Origin: DASVWZ01 sp963708575
GTDB lineage: Bacteria; Acidobacteriota; Terriglobia; Terriglobales; Acidobacteriaceae
Assembly: GCA_963708575.1 (NCBI GenBank)
Contig: CAVPTB010000007.1
Location: 186,001-250,000, forward strand
Direction: 5' to 3'
Length of the DNA stretch: 64,000 nucleotides
In this document: piece by piece, positions 52,855 through 61,239 of the stretch
Numbering within the stretch: position 1 is the first letter of the stretch
Layout: every line of letters starts with the position of its first letter
Notes under the pieces: generated by a model
The model's database searches: none
Seen by the model: only the letters and a program-made list of their open reading frames with translations
What the model was told of the DNA's origin: nothing
Translations under genes and position numbers: made by a program

Positions 52855-54045
52855 CTAATTGAACGAGTACCGATTCTGATAGCTCGAGTTTCGAGCGCTG
52901 ATCGACGTCTGGAAGTCGAACGTCTGATAGCCCCTGGTTGCCATCAACGCGCTCCGTGCTCCTGCCATCTGACTCCGCGTCGTCAGGTGGATTACGTTGA
53001 TCTTCCGGATGAGGTTGTAAGCCACACCGGCGGAATATCCTCCATCGCCCTGCGCGCTCAGCAGGTTTCCTGACGTATCGTAGGTGTCGTAGTTGAATTG
53101 GAAATTCACCACGTTCTCTGCCACCGGAACCGCCGATTGCCCGTTTACCTGCCGCATCAACACTGGTGTGCCGTTGCCCACACCAAGTGGGTCCGGCTGA
53201 TTTTTCAGGTAATACGTAATGACCTCGATACGGATCGCAGTTGTATTTGCGCCGCCTGCCAATTGCACCAGATCGCCTGCCGTTGCCGTGCTTTGGTTCA
53301 ACAGCAGAGGGTCGCCATTGGCGAACGTGACGCTGTACGCTTGGCCCAACGGAGCCTGGCCCTGAATGTTGGCCGGAGTGACGGATGTGACTTCTGCCGC
53401 CGCCTGCGAAGAGCCTTGCGTGAACAGCAACACATCGCCCGCCTTCAGGCCCGCGACGCTGTCCGTTAAACTTTGCGGAAATGTAATTCCGTTCGGCAGG
53501 ATGCAACTTGCCGGCGGCGGATTCGTTGTCGGCGCCGTAAATGTGACGGGGCTGATTCCCGTCTTCGGCCAAGTGATGGTGTAGCAGTTCAGCGCCAGAA
53601 TTGGATCGCTGTACACCACCGTGATCAGGTCGCTCTTTACGTTGCCCCCGTTTGGTATGACGCCTAACTGGTACCCGGGAATAATTGGGTACATGGTTGG
53701 TGTGGTCGTCGACGGTGCATACGGATACGCGACAGCTCCACCGGGCAGACAACTTCCCGATTGGTCGCAGCCATAGATAGATTTGGTTCCCGCCCCGGTG
53801 GGCAGCGCAATGCCCTGCTCATTCGGTAATCCAGCGCCCGCCAAGCTGATATCTTTCAGCAGCAAGCCCGAAGCTGCCCGCAGATCCTGCTGCATTTCAG
53901 CCTTCTGTGAGATCACCCACGTCGCGTCCACCCCCTGGCTGAACAGCTGCACCGCTGAGCCTATGACGAGCAATCCAAGCGCGAGAGAGATCATCATCTC
54001 GAGCAACGTGAAACCCGGACTGGACTTTCCTCTTGCGTGTCTCAT
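52855..54045 (-). CDS. PilW-type minor pilin
   Basis: 396 residues. The prepilin site PGFTLLEMMISLALGLLVIG is cleaved before Phe, with Glu5 present. The helix (about 11-33) is followed by a large secreted domain with VISQKAEMQQDLRAASGLLL, as in PilW, and several Cys. PilW is a pilus initiation component that helps prime type IV pilus assembly. Third gene of the operon, starting 9 bases after pilV ends and 66 bases before the large pilin. Assignment is by order and by the long C-terminal domain. Confidence 0.78.
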   Translation of the reverse strand: MRHARGKSSPGFTLLEMMISLALGLLVIGSAVQLFSQGVDATWVISQKAEMQQDLRAASGLLLKDISLAGAGLPNEQGIALPTGAGTKSIYGCDQSGSCLPGGAVAYPYAPSTTTPTMYPIIPGYQLGVIPNGGNVKSDLITVVYSDPILALNCYTITWPKTGISPVTFTAPTTNPPPASCILPNGITFPQSLTDSVAGLKAGDVLLFTQGSSQAAAEVTSVTPANIQGQAPLGQAYSVTFANGDPLLLNQSTATAGDLVQLAGGANTTAIRIEVITYYLKNQPDPLGVGNGTPVLMRQVNGQSAVPVAENVVNFQFNYDTYDTSGNLLSAQGDGGYSAGVAYNLIRKINVIHLTTRSQMAGARSALMATRGYQTFDFQTSISARNSSYQNRYSFN

Positions 54046-54054
54046 AATTTGCCT

Positions 54055-54639
54055 TTACCGGTAGGGGGAGATGTAAGTCGAGAGAACGTAAGTTTGGGGA
54101 ATCTTGAATTGGGGGGGCTGATATTGCACCGTGATCGTCACCGATCGCAAATCGCCGAGTTGCACTCCGTTGTCATCGGTCGCGTTCTGAATGACGATTT
54201 GCCGTTGATAGTTTGACAGCGGCAATAAGACGTCGTCGGCGGTGTTGTAAATGCCGTCAGGTCCAGGCAATCGCAGAGTCTGATAGCCGGATGCCGCGTC
54301 GTCTGCCGTATCAATAATTCCATCGAGCCCTGAGTTGTAGACCGGGTTCATGCCGGTGAGGAACACACCGCCGGCGCCGGTATTCTGAATTTGTGACCAG
54401 CTCAAGTTGCTGCTCTCGCGTGCCGTCAAGATGCCTTCCATCGCTTCGTTGGCCAACTGTTTCGAGACGGCCAACTGCTCTGAGCTCTGGGTGGCGGCCA
54501 TAGCGATTCCCATTACCCCCAGCAGACTTACCAGACCAACCGTTAGAACCACCATCGAGATCATGACCTCGATGAGCGTGAACCCTGCCTGCTTTTCGCT
54601 CCGCGGTTTCTCGGAAGCAAGTTGGCTGAGATGTTTCAC
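54055..54639 (-). CDS. PilV-type minor pilin
   Basis: 194 residues from GTG 54639, which has GGAGG five bases upstream and overlaps the stop of the previous gene (GTGA). Prepilin site AGFTLIEVMISMVVLTVGLV with Glu5. The rest (LANEAMEGILTARESSN, then a short beta domain) fits PilV, which in type IVa pili forms the priming complex with FimU/FimT, PilW and PilX. Some sequence repeats are visible: two SGLDGIIDTADD / GPDGIYNTADD segments, possibly calcium-binding. Confidence 0.8.
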   Translation of the reverse strand: MKHLSQLASEKPRSEKQAGFTLIEVMISMVVLTVGLVSLLGVMGIAMAATQSSEQLAVSKQLANEAMEGILTARESSNLSWSQIQNTGAGGVFLTGMNPVYNSGLDGIIDTADDAASGYQTLRLPGPDGIYNTADDVLLPLSNYQRQIVIQNATDDNGVQLGDLRSVTITVQYQPPQFKIPQTYVLSTYISPYR

Positions 54640-55247
54640 TGTTGCCTCCAGTAATAGACTGCGCCGGCGTTCTGATCCAAGCGCCATCCTCGAATTCGCC
54701 CAGTCGCGCCCCACAGTGTGATCGCCTTGGCGCTGTACAAGTCGCCCGGCCTTGCAATGTAGATCACACCGTTGTTGATGTTTCCGTTTACGTCCTGCGC
54801 CGATCCGTCTGGCTGGAAATACACTATGTTCTTCACGCCAAGCGCGATGCCTTGATCGAAATCAATTGGCGTTGCCCCGGTTCCAAATCCGTCCGGAGTC
54901 ATCGGAAAGCTCAGTGGCGAAGTCGGGAACTTAGCCAGGACCGTATACGAGACGTCCGTTGGCAGCTTGTAAGTGTCGAACGCATTCGTCCCGAAGCCGG
55001 GTGTCACCGTAATGGTGTTGGGTGAAACGCCGTTGTTGAACGTTACGTAATAAGTCTGCCGCTGTCCGATGGTGGTGTCTCTGGCCTGGCGAAGAACATT
55101 CAGCGTCAGGTTGTACGCCGAACCCACGTGGGCTTCGTTCAACGAAGGCTGTACGCCCATCAACACCACGGCTGAAGCAATCATCAATACCGTCAAGGTG
55201 ATCATCAGCTCAAGTAGCGTGAAGCCCCGGCTTCGATTCGGTGCCAT
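54636..55247 (-). CDS. FimT/GspH-family minor pilin
   Basis: 203 residues from ATG 55247, just before MAPNRSRGFTLLELMITLTV; AAGGA lies about nine bases upstream. The frame is open to 55388 and another ATG (55277) is possible. Prepilin site RGFTLLELM with Glu5; the helix is followed by AYNLTLNVLRQARDTTIGQ and a beta-sheet domain with KNIVYFQPDGSAQDVNG as in GspH/FimT. First gene of the four-gene pilin operon. A CRP-type palindrome at 55493 lies about 250 bases upstream. Confidence 0.82.
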   Translation of the reverse strand: MAPNRSRGFTLLELMITLTVLMIASAVVLMGVQPSLNEAHVGSAYNLTLNVLRQARDTTIGQRQTYYVTFNNGVSPNTITVTPGFGTNAFDTYKLPTDVSYTVLAKFPTSPLSFPMTPDGFGTGATPIDFDQGIALGVKNIVYFQPDGSAQDVNGNINNGVIYIARPGDLYSAKAITLWGATGRIRGWRLDQNAGAVYYWRQQ

Positions 55248-55492
55248 ATATGCGATTCCTTTTTCGGGGGGATTCATGGGTAGCTCTTGCCTTATCACCG
55301 TGGCCCCCATTCTCTTGTGCCGACTCAGTGAGACATTGCTGGTTTCCCCACCCGCTGTAACGCCTGCCGGATCGGGGAAGTGCTTCACCAGAGTCTGTCT
55401 TCAAGGGCAATCGTAAGGAGCCGGGAGGAGAGCGTCAAAGTACTAAAGGCGAACCTAATAGACTTGGCCTTACGTAACGTAATGAAAGGAGG

Positions 55493-55506
55493 GTGACTCT
55501 AGTCAC
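55493..55506. promoter_or_regulatory. CRP/FNR-family-like site GTGA-N6-TCAC
   Basis: GTGACTCTAGTCAC lies in the 311-base gap (55248-55558) upstream of the pilin operon. Its arms extend to 6 bp (GTGACT/AGTCAC). Leftward, TATTAG at 55455-55460 could be a -10, putting the site centre near -50. The rest of the gap has no gene. It might also serve as a weak terminator of the gene at 55559. Confidence 0.38.
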
Positions 55507-55558
55507 TTTGGCAAGCGACCGCTCGACGGCCAGACCAATTTTGCACCCTGGATTGGAT

Positions 55559-55981
55559 TCAGGCGCCCGTAGCACGTGCCCAAGTCTTTGCGGCCTTGCT
55601 CCCACTGGCACTTCGAGTGCTCGGGATGTATCCGCACGAACGTGGATCGTAATGCTGGCCCAGGCAATTGCCACAGAGGTGTACTTGGTGGACCCGGCAG
55701 AGCACGACTGGCACTTCCGTGCCACAAAGGTCGCATCCGCCTCGTACGCGCTTGCTACTCGTCTCTGCCGGAGCTTCCCAGCCTAATTGTTCTTTGATCA
55801 TTCTGGCCTTCAAATACATCCCCAAAGCCACGATCAGGGCCCCGGCCGAGAACACGCAACTGCCCATTTCCAGCAGGCTGGCATCTTTTTGGTTGCCCAA
55901 TGCGGCTGGCAGGAAGCACAAGCCCAGAAACATCATGAGGCTTCCCAGCATCACGAACCCGCTGCTTAATTTTGGTGACAT
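55559..55981 (-). CDS. Small membrane protein with C-terminal Cys/His-rich motif
   Basis: 140 residues. Two membrane helices: about 9-30 (FVMLGSLMMFLGLCFLPAAL) and about 42-60 (VFSAGALIVALGMYL). The C-terminal part has a Cys/His array (CDLCG, LCRVHQVHLCGNCLGQH, SCGY) likely to bind zinc in the cytoplasm. GAGGA is eight bases upstream of the ATG. I do not recognise a family; it is transcribed towards the pilin operon but separated from it by 311 bases. Confidence 0.65.
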   Translation of the reverse strand: MSPKLSSGFVMLGSLMMFLGLCFLPAALGNQKDASLLEMGSCVFSAGALIVALGMYLKARMIKEQLGWEAPAETSSKRVRGGCDLCGTEVPVVLCRVHQVHLCGNCLGQHYDPRSCGYIPSTRSASGSKAAKTWARATGA

Positions 55982-56075
55982 AGGCCGATCCTCGCCTGCG
56001 AAAAGCTGTGATCGAATCCGTCGGAACGGTTGGACTCTCTACCGACCATAGCCGTTCGGGTACCACTCGATCTAG

Positions 56076-56089
56076 ATGACTAAGGTCAC
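56076..56089. promoter_or_regulatory. Near-consensus CRP/FNR-family site (ATGA-N6-TCAC)
   Basis: ATGACTAAGGTCAC differs by one base from GTGA-N6-TCAC. It lies just upstream of the receiver-PilZ gene if that gene starts at 56157; CGTAAT at 56115-56120 could be its -10. Confidence 0.3.
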
Positions 56090-56156
56090 TGCTTTCCGGC
56101 GTCCCAATGACTCGCGTAATCTCGTTCCGGATGCTGTGGCCTTTTATCATCAAGTC

Positions 56157-57245
56157 ATGGGGCTCGCGACGCTTCTCGTAGGCGCGGATGACAACGCTAG
56201 AAGCGTCCTCCGCAACCTTCTCGAAGAACTAAATATTTCGGTTCAGTGCGCGGGCGATTTCGCAGACGCACATTTCCGCGTCCAGAAAAATCATTTCGAC
56301 GCAATCTTCCTGGATTGCGGTAATGAAGCCGGAGCTCGTCTTTTCATCTCCGAGCTTCGCGATTCGACACTGAACACCAACACGCTTACCGTTGCCATGG
56401 TGGAACCGCTCAACCACGTGCGAGAAATACTCGCGGCAGGTGCGGGAGTTGTTCTCTACAAACCGATATCCCGGGAGCGCACGAATAACAGCATTCGCGC
56501 AGTTCGTGATCTGATTCGAGGCGAACGCCGTGTCCATCCTCGTGTTCCTGTTAACTCCGCCGCGGCGGTTGATTACGCGGGAAGGGAAGGAACGCCCTCC
56601 CATCTACTGAATCTCAGCAAAGAAGGAATCGCCTTTCAATCGGAGCGCGAGCTTGCCCCGTGTTGCAAAGTCTATTTCCAATTTTCTTTGCCGGGTAGTG
56701 TTTCTGTAGTGCGTCTTGCCGGAGAAGTCATGTGGCAAGACTCAGCAGGCCGGGTAGGATTGCGGCTAGCGCATGTTCCGCAATCTTCCCGACGCATCCT
56801 TCAAGACTGGCTGCAGAATACGCCGGTTTCCCCTCGAACCGATGATGCCTTGGTTTCAGCAAGTGACATAACGGCGAATTCTCTGTCTAGAGGAGCAAAG
56901 GTGGGAGCGGGTTTGGTTTCAGATCGCCGCGACCCAGGGCGCAAGCCTTGTTCGCTAGGTGTCGACGTATATATTCCGAGCAGAGATGTTCCGCACCGCT
57001 GTACGCTTACCGATGTGAGTCACGGCGGTTGCTACGTTGAAACTACGACTCCATTTCCGGTGGGAACCGCAGTGGACATTGTCATCCGCACTGCGGAATC
57101 GAAACTGTCACTGCCCGGTACCGTCCAAAAAACCGACCCCGGGTTCGGCATGGGAGTGAAGTTCGTCACCCTAACAGAACGCAACAAAAAACACATCGCC
57201 GAACTTGTCGAATGCGTCGACCAGGAATCCAAGTTCACAAATTAG
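56157..57245 (+). CDS. Receiver-like domain with two PilZ domains (c-di-GMP effector)
   Basis: 362 residues from ATG 56157. An in-frame ATG at 56076 is possible, but it overlaps a CRP-like palindrome and 56157 begins right before the first receiver strand. Receiver-like domain (about 1-120) with GADDNARS, FLDCG and VLYKPIS, so the acidic pair, Asp and Lys are present. Two PilZ domains follow: one with RVHPR and NLSKEG (about 125-235), one with RRDPGRKP and DVSHGG (about 270-355). Both match the RxxxR and [DN]xSxxG motifs that bind cyclic di-GMP. Lying next to the pilin operon, it may connect c-di-GMP to pilus or surface behaviour. Both PilZ motifs look intact. Confidence 0.82.
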   Translation: MGLATLLVGADDNARSVLRNLLEELNISVQCAGDFADAHFRVQKNHFDAIFLDCGNEAGARLFISELRDSTLNTNTLTVAMVEPLNHVREILAAGAGVVLYKPISRERTNNSIRAVRDLIRGERRVHPRVPVNSAAAVDYAGREGTPSHLLNLSKEGIAFQSERELAPCCKVYFQFSLPGSVSVVRLAGEVMWQDSAGRVGLRLAHVPQSSRRILQDWLQNTPVSPRTDDALVSASDITANSLSRGAKVGAGLVSDRRDPGRKPCSLGVDVYIPSRDVPHRCTLTDVSHGGCYVETTTPFPVGTAVDIVIRTAESKLSLPGTVQKTDPGFGMGVKFVTLTERNKKHIAELVECVDQESKFTN

Positions 57246-57302
57246 ACAGGGCAGGAAAAGTAGGTCGCTTCAATAAGGGCAGGGAAACCACGGGAGTGGT
57301 CT

Positions 57303-58262
57303 TTAGCGCACCGACGGTATCTCTTCTCCCACCGCTTTGCGGAAGTAGTCGAGTGAAATCCTGAGACCACTCTCCAAGTCGATCGAAGGTTGCCAACCCA
57401 ACAAGGTCTTCGCTTTTGTGATGTCCGGACATCGCTGCTTGGGATCATCCGCCGGCAACTCGGAGTAGCGAATCTTGCTCGCCGACCCCGTCACCTTTAA
57501 TACGACCTTCGCGCACTCCAGAATCGTAAACTCCGATGGATTTCCGATATTTACCGGGAAATGTTCCGCCGTTTTCGAAAGCCGGATGAATCCATCAATT
57601 TCGTCGCTCACATAGCAGAAGCTTCTAGTCTGGCTGCCGTCTCCGTATATTGTAAGATCCTCGCCACGCAGCGCCTGCTTCATGAAGTTGGGCACCACTC
57701 TGCCATCGTTCAATTGCATACGTGGTCCATAGGTATTGAAAATTCGTACGATGCGCGTGTCCGTTTTCTTATAACGGTGATACGCCATGGTTAGGGCTTC
57801 ACCGAAGCGCTTGGCCTCGTCGTAAACCGATCGTGGTCCAATCGGATTCACATTTCCCCAGTAACTTTCTTTTTGCGGATGTTCATGTGGATCGCCGTAG
57901 CACTCTGAGGTCGATGAAATCAGGTATTTGGCGCCGTATTTATGTGCCACTTCCAGCGCGTTGAGTGTGCCTGCCGATCCGACCCGCAGAGTATCAATCC
58001 CATGCTCCATATAATCGACTGGACTGGCAGGACAAGCAAAGTGGAAGACGTAATCCACCTTCCCACAGTCGAACGGCTCAATGATATCGATTTCCCGGAA
58101 CTCAAATCGTGCGTCGCGACGCAGGTGTTCCAGATTCGCCAATCTTCCGGTCAGAAGATTGTCCACGCAGATGACCGAATATCCTTCGGCAAGGAGAGCG
58201 TCACAAAGATGGGACCCCAGGAACCCAGCCCCACCGGTCACCATGGCGCGCAACCCCTTCAT
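57303..58262 (-). CDS. uxs: UDP-glucuronate decarboxylase (UDP-xylose synthase)
   Basis: 319 residues of the extended SDR family. Converts UDP-glucuronate to UDP-xylose with bound NAD. Seen: GGAGFLGSHLCDALL at the N terminus, the FACPASPVDYMEHGIDTL segment typical of UXS, SSTSECYGDP, the YDEAKR catalytic Tyr/Lys, and the RSFCYVSDEIDGF segment. Its ATG overlaps the stop of the UDP-glucose dehydrogenase gene by 4 bases (ATGA), so the two enzymes are translated together and act in sequence. The product feeds exopolysaccharide or lipopolysaccharide synthesis. Confidence 0.92.
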   Translation of the reverse strand: MKGLRAMVTGGAGFLGSHLCDALLAEGYSVICVDNLLTGRLANLEHLRRDARFEFREIDIIEPFDCGKVDYVFHFACPASPVDYMEHGIDTLRVGSAGTLNALEVAHKYGAKYLISSTSECYGDPHEHPQKESYWGNVNPIGPRSVYDEAKRFGEALTMAYHRYKKTDTRIVRIFNTYGPRMQLNDGRVVPNFMKQALRGEDLTIYGDGSQTRSFCYVSDEIDGFIRLSKTAEHFPVNIGNPSEFTILECAKVVLKVTGSASKIRYSELPADDPKQRCPDITKAKTLLGWQPSIDLESGLRISLDYFRKAVGEEIPSVR

Positions 58263-59671
58263 AGGTGGTTGAGCTTTCTGATCGGCGCAGCCTCTAGCGG
58301 CATATTCTCCGGTGTCGAAGCCGGACGGCCTACGCTGTAGTAAGTAAACCCAGCCGCGGCCATCGCCTCCGGGTCATAAAGATTTCGTCCGTCGATCATG
58401 ATCGGGTACTTGAGATTTGCCGAGAGGCGGGTCAGATCCAGATTGGCGAACTCCTCCCACTCGGTCAGGATCAGCAACGCGTCCGCCCCGCGTGCCGCTT
58501 CATAAGCGTCGGATGCAAACTCCACGCTGGAATTCAGGACTTCCTTCGCCCGGTCCATGGCTGCCGGATCATAGGCAGCAATCTGGCAGCCCTCCTGCAA
58601 AAGCGTCCCGATCAGTTCCATCGCCGGGGACTCGCGAATGTCGTCAGTTCCGCCCTTGAATGCCAGGCCCAACACTGCCAATCGCTTGCCACGCAAGGTC
58701 CACAACGCTCCTCGCACTTTGCGCACAAAGCGTTCGCGCTGTTCGTCGTTGATGCGCATTACTTCATCCAGCAAACGGAACTCGTATCCGCACTCGCGGG
58801 CCACCGCGCGAAATGCCTTCAGGTCCTTCGGGAAGCACGATCCTCCGTATCCAATGCCCGGATTCAGAAAGCGGTTTCCGATGCGGCTGTCAGTTCCGAT
58901 GCCTTGGCAAACTTGTTGCACATTCGCGCCCACCGATTCGCAGACCGAAGCCACGGCGTTGATGAACGAAATCTTCATGGCAAGAAATGCGTTCGATGCG
59001 TGTTTGATCAGTTCGGCGCTCTTAGCACTGGTTACAATCAAAGGTGGCGGAGTCTTGACCCTGTCTGGCCGCGGGATCGCGTCCTGGCGTTGGTAGTAGC
59101 TGCCGTCTGTCAACGGCGCATAGACCTCTCGCATTACCTGGGCACAGCGTTCGTTGTCAGCGCCTACAACGATCCGGTCTGGATACAAAAAGTCAGTTAC
59201 CGCCGTGCCTTCGCGGAGAAACTCCGGATTGGAAGCGACATCAAAGAGGTCCGGAGCGGCCGCGTTGCGTAAGATGATTCTGCGGATCCACTCGTTGGTG
59301 TAAACCGGCACCGTGCTTTTCTCAACAATGACCTTGTATCCGTGAATCCCTTCGGAAATGCTTCGCGCCACCGATTCCACATAGGAAAGGTCGGCGTCAC
59401 CATGCTCAGTCGGCGGAGTGCCGACAGCGATAAAAATCGCCGAACTTATTTCCACCGCGCCCCGAAGATCGTCGGAGAAAGTCAGCTTGCGTCCACGATG
59501 TCGCTCCAGCAGTTCAGGGAGGAATTTTTCATGAATAGGCGATTGTCCAGCCTTTAGAGCCGCCAGTTTCTCCTGATCATTGTCCACCAGGATGACGTCA
59601 TGGCCGAGATCGGCAAAACAGGCGCCTGCCACCAAACCGACGTACCCCGAACCGACCACCGTAATTTGCAT
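58259..59671 (-). CDS. ugd: UDP-glucose 6-dehydrogenase
   Basis: 470 residues from ATG 59671 (GGAGG about ten bases upstream; MQITVVGSGYVG). Oxidises UDP-glucose to UDP-glucuronate in two NAD-dependent steps. NAD-binding GSGYVGLVAGACFADLGHDV, VEKSTVPV, NPEFLREGTAV, and the catalytic Cys in GYGGSCFPKDL are all present, as are the C-terminal GLAFKGGTDDIRESPA and ILTEWEEF segments. The following uxs gene uses its product. No glycosyltransferase is nearby in this window, although the ExeA-like gene at the right edge may open an exopolysaccharide locus. Confidence 0.94.
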   Translation of the reverse strand: MQITVVGSGYVGLVAGACFADLGHDVILVDNDQEKLAALKAGQSPIHEKFLPELLERHRGRKLTFSDDLRGAVEISSAIFIAVGTPPTEHGDADLSYVESVARSISEGIHGYKVIVEKSTVPVYTNEWIRRIILRNAAAPDLFDVASNPEFLREGTAVTDFLYPDRIVVGADNERCAQVMREVYAPLTDGSYYQRQDAIPRPDRVKTPPPLIVTSAKSAELIKHASNAFLAMKISFINAVASVCESVGANVQQVCQGIGTDSRIGNRFLNPGIGYGGSCFPKDLKAFRAVARECGYEFRLLDEVMRINDEQRERFVRKVRGALWTLRGKRLAVLGLAFKGGTDDIRESPAMELIGTLLQEGCQIAAYDPAAMDRAKEVLNSSVEFASDAYEAARGADALLILTEWEEFANLDLTRLSANLKYPIMIDGRNLYDPEAMAAAGFTYYSVGRPASTPENMPLEAAPIRKLNHL

Positions 59672-59914
59672 GAAAACTCGCCTCCGCAACCTATGAATGC
59701 TCTATGTTTAAAAAGGTACTTTAACAGCTTTTTTCGGGGAAGTAGCCGATCCGTCGCGGAATATTGCCCGCTGAGTGCAAAACGGGACCGTCGGCGGTCT
59801 CCGATGTAGGTCCGTTTGCGACGGTATCTCCTTAACCCCAGATGTTACTGGTGCATTTGAGGCTCGTTGGTGCCCTTTCCGTATTTCACGGGGTGGCAAG
59901 CCGCGATCCATAGA

Positions 59915-59932
59915 CAGTGATATTGGTCACTG
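59915..59932. promoter_or_regulatory. CRP/FNR-family-like palindrome upstream of the cytochrome c peroxidase
   Basis: CAGTGATATTGGTCACTG has perfect 6-bp arms and fits GTGA-N6-TCAC. It lies in the 331-base region (59672-60002) between ugd and the peroxidase gene. TAAGAT at 59952-59957 could be the -10, giving a transcription start near 59964 and a site centre at about -40.5, the class II activator position. No other gene is seen in the gap. Confidence 0.48.
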
Positions 59933-60002
59933 CCAATTTCTACAGTTTCCATAAGATTCTCTGTTGACTTTCCAGAGTTGCCAGCTGCCGTCAGGAGATC
60001 CT

Positions 60003-61097
60003 ATGAACCGTCTCAGTCGCGTCCCTTTGTTCCTCTTTATTCTTGCCGCAGTCGTTGCCTTTGCAATCCGGTCCGGGGTGAAAGCCGCCTCACCGGCCAT
60101 GCCGATCGGCAAAACAATCCACGTCGTCGCGCCTCTTGGCTTGCCTCCAGTCCCCGTGCCGGTCGATAATCCGCCCACTGCTGAGACTATTTCCCTGGGC
60201 CGTCGCCTCTACTACGATCCTGTCCTATCTTCTGACAAGACGGTCTCGTGCGCCACTTGCCATGATCCGCAGTACGGCTTTGCCGACCCCAAGCCCGTTT
60301 CCGAGGGCGTCGGCAAGAAGACCGGAACGCGCAACTCCCCACCGGTGCTAAACGCCGCGTACTTCAAGGTTCAGTTTTGGGATGGTCGCTCCCCGAATCT
60401 AGAAAACCAGGCCGAGGGGCCAGTCCAGAATCCGGTGGAAATGGCCGCCAGCCTTCCGGCCATCGAACAGCGCCTCAATGCCGACCCAAGTTATCGTGAT
60501 CAATTTGCCGGGGCTTGGGGACCGGGACCCATCACCTACGAAATGGTAGAGAAGAGCATCGCCTCATTCGAGCGCACCATCATTAGCGCCAACTCACCCT
60601 TCGATCGCTGGAAATACGGCCACAACGCGAAAGCAGTCGACGCTTCAGTGAAACGCGGGTTCATCGTGTTTTCCTCTGCCAAGAAAGGAAATTGCTCTGC
60701 CTGCCACCTGGTTGGTGACAAATACGCGCTGTTCACCGACAACAAATTCCACGATATCGGTATCGGGGTCGAAGCTGGTGTCATTACTGATCCTGGTCTT
60801 TTCGCTGTGACCCACGTCGAAGGCGACCGCGGTAAGTTCAAAACTCCGTCTTTACGCAACATCGCCACGACCGCTCCGTATATGCACGACGGCAGCCTGA
60901 AAGACTTGAAACAGGTGATGGATTTCTATATCGGGGCGGGAAATTCCAACCCGAATCTGGACAAAGAAATTCATGCGCTGGATTTTCTGACGGGCCAGGA
61001 ACGCAGCGATCTGCTGGCCTTCCTGAATTCCTTGACGGGTGAGATTCCGCCCAATGTTGGGCCGCCGGCACCTGTGACTGCAGCTGAGAGAAAATAG
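60003..61097 (+). CDS. Di-haem cytochrome c peroxidase (MauG/CcpA family)
   Basis: 364 residues from ATG 60003 (CAGGAGATCCT upstream). Signal segment NRLSRVPLFLFILAAVVAF, then two c-type haem sites, CATCH (about 90-94) and CSACH (about 232-236). Also seen are LGRRLYYDPVLSSDKTVSC, GTRNSPPVLNAAYFKVQFWDGR and KFKTPSLRNIATTAPYMHDGS, standard for the family. Periplasmic enzyme reducing hydrogen peroxide to water with electrons from a cytochrome. A CRP/FNR-type site sits at the activator position upstream, consistent with oxygen- or carbon-dependent control as known for many ccp genes. Confidence 0.9.
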   Translation: MNRLSRVPLFLFILAAVVAFAIRSGVKAASPAMPIGKTIHVVAPLGLPPVPVPVDNPPTAETISLGRRLYYDPVLSSDKTVSCATCHDPQYGFADPKPVSEGVGKKTGTRNSPPVLNAAYFKVQFWDGRSPNLENQAEGPVQNPVEMAASLPAIEQRLNADPSYRDQFAGAWGPGPITYEMVEKSIASFERTIISANSPFDRWKYGHNAKAVDASVKRGFIVFSSAKKGNCSACHLVGDKYALFTDNKFHDIGIGVEAGVITDPGLFAVTHVEGDRGKFKTPSLRNIATTAPYMHDGSLKDLKQVMDFYIGAGNSNPNLDKEIHALDFLTGQERSDLLAFLNSLTGEIPPNVGPPAPVTAAERK

Positions 61098-61239
61098 CGT
61101 TCGGGCGCTCCCGATAGACCGGATGTCTCTGGCAGATTCACCCGTCCTGTGGGTCGCAAACGGTAGTTGACAACACCCGTGCTTCAGGAGGAAACTCCGC
61201 CCAGTAACCTGAGGCAAGGGGAGTGCCTCGGACCGGCTC

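Noticed and set aside
55605..55622. TGGCAC-N6-TGC resembling a sigma54 -24/-12 promoter on the plus strand
   Set aside because: It lies inside the coding sequence of the opposite-strand membrane protein, and no rightward gene starts within a normal distance.
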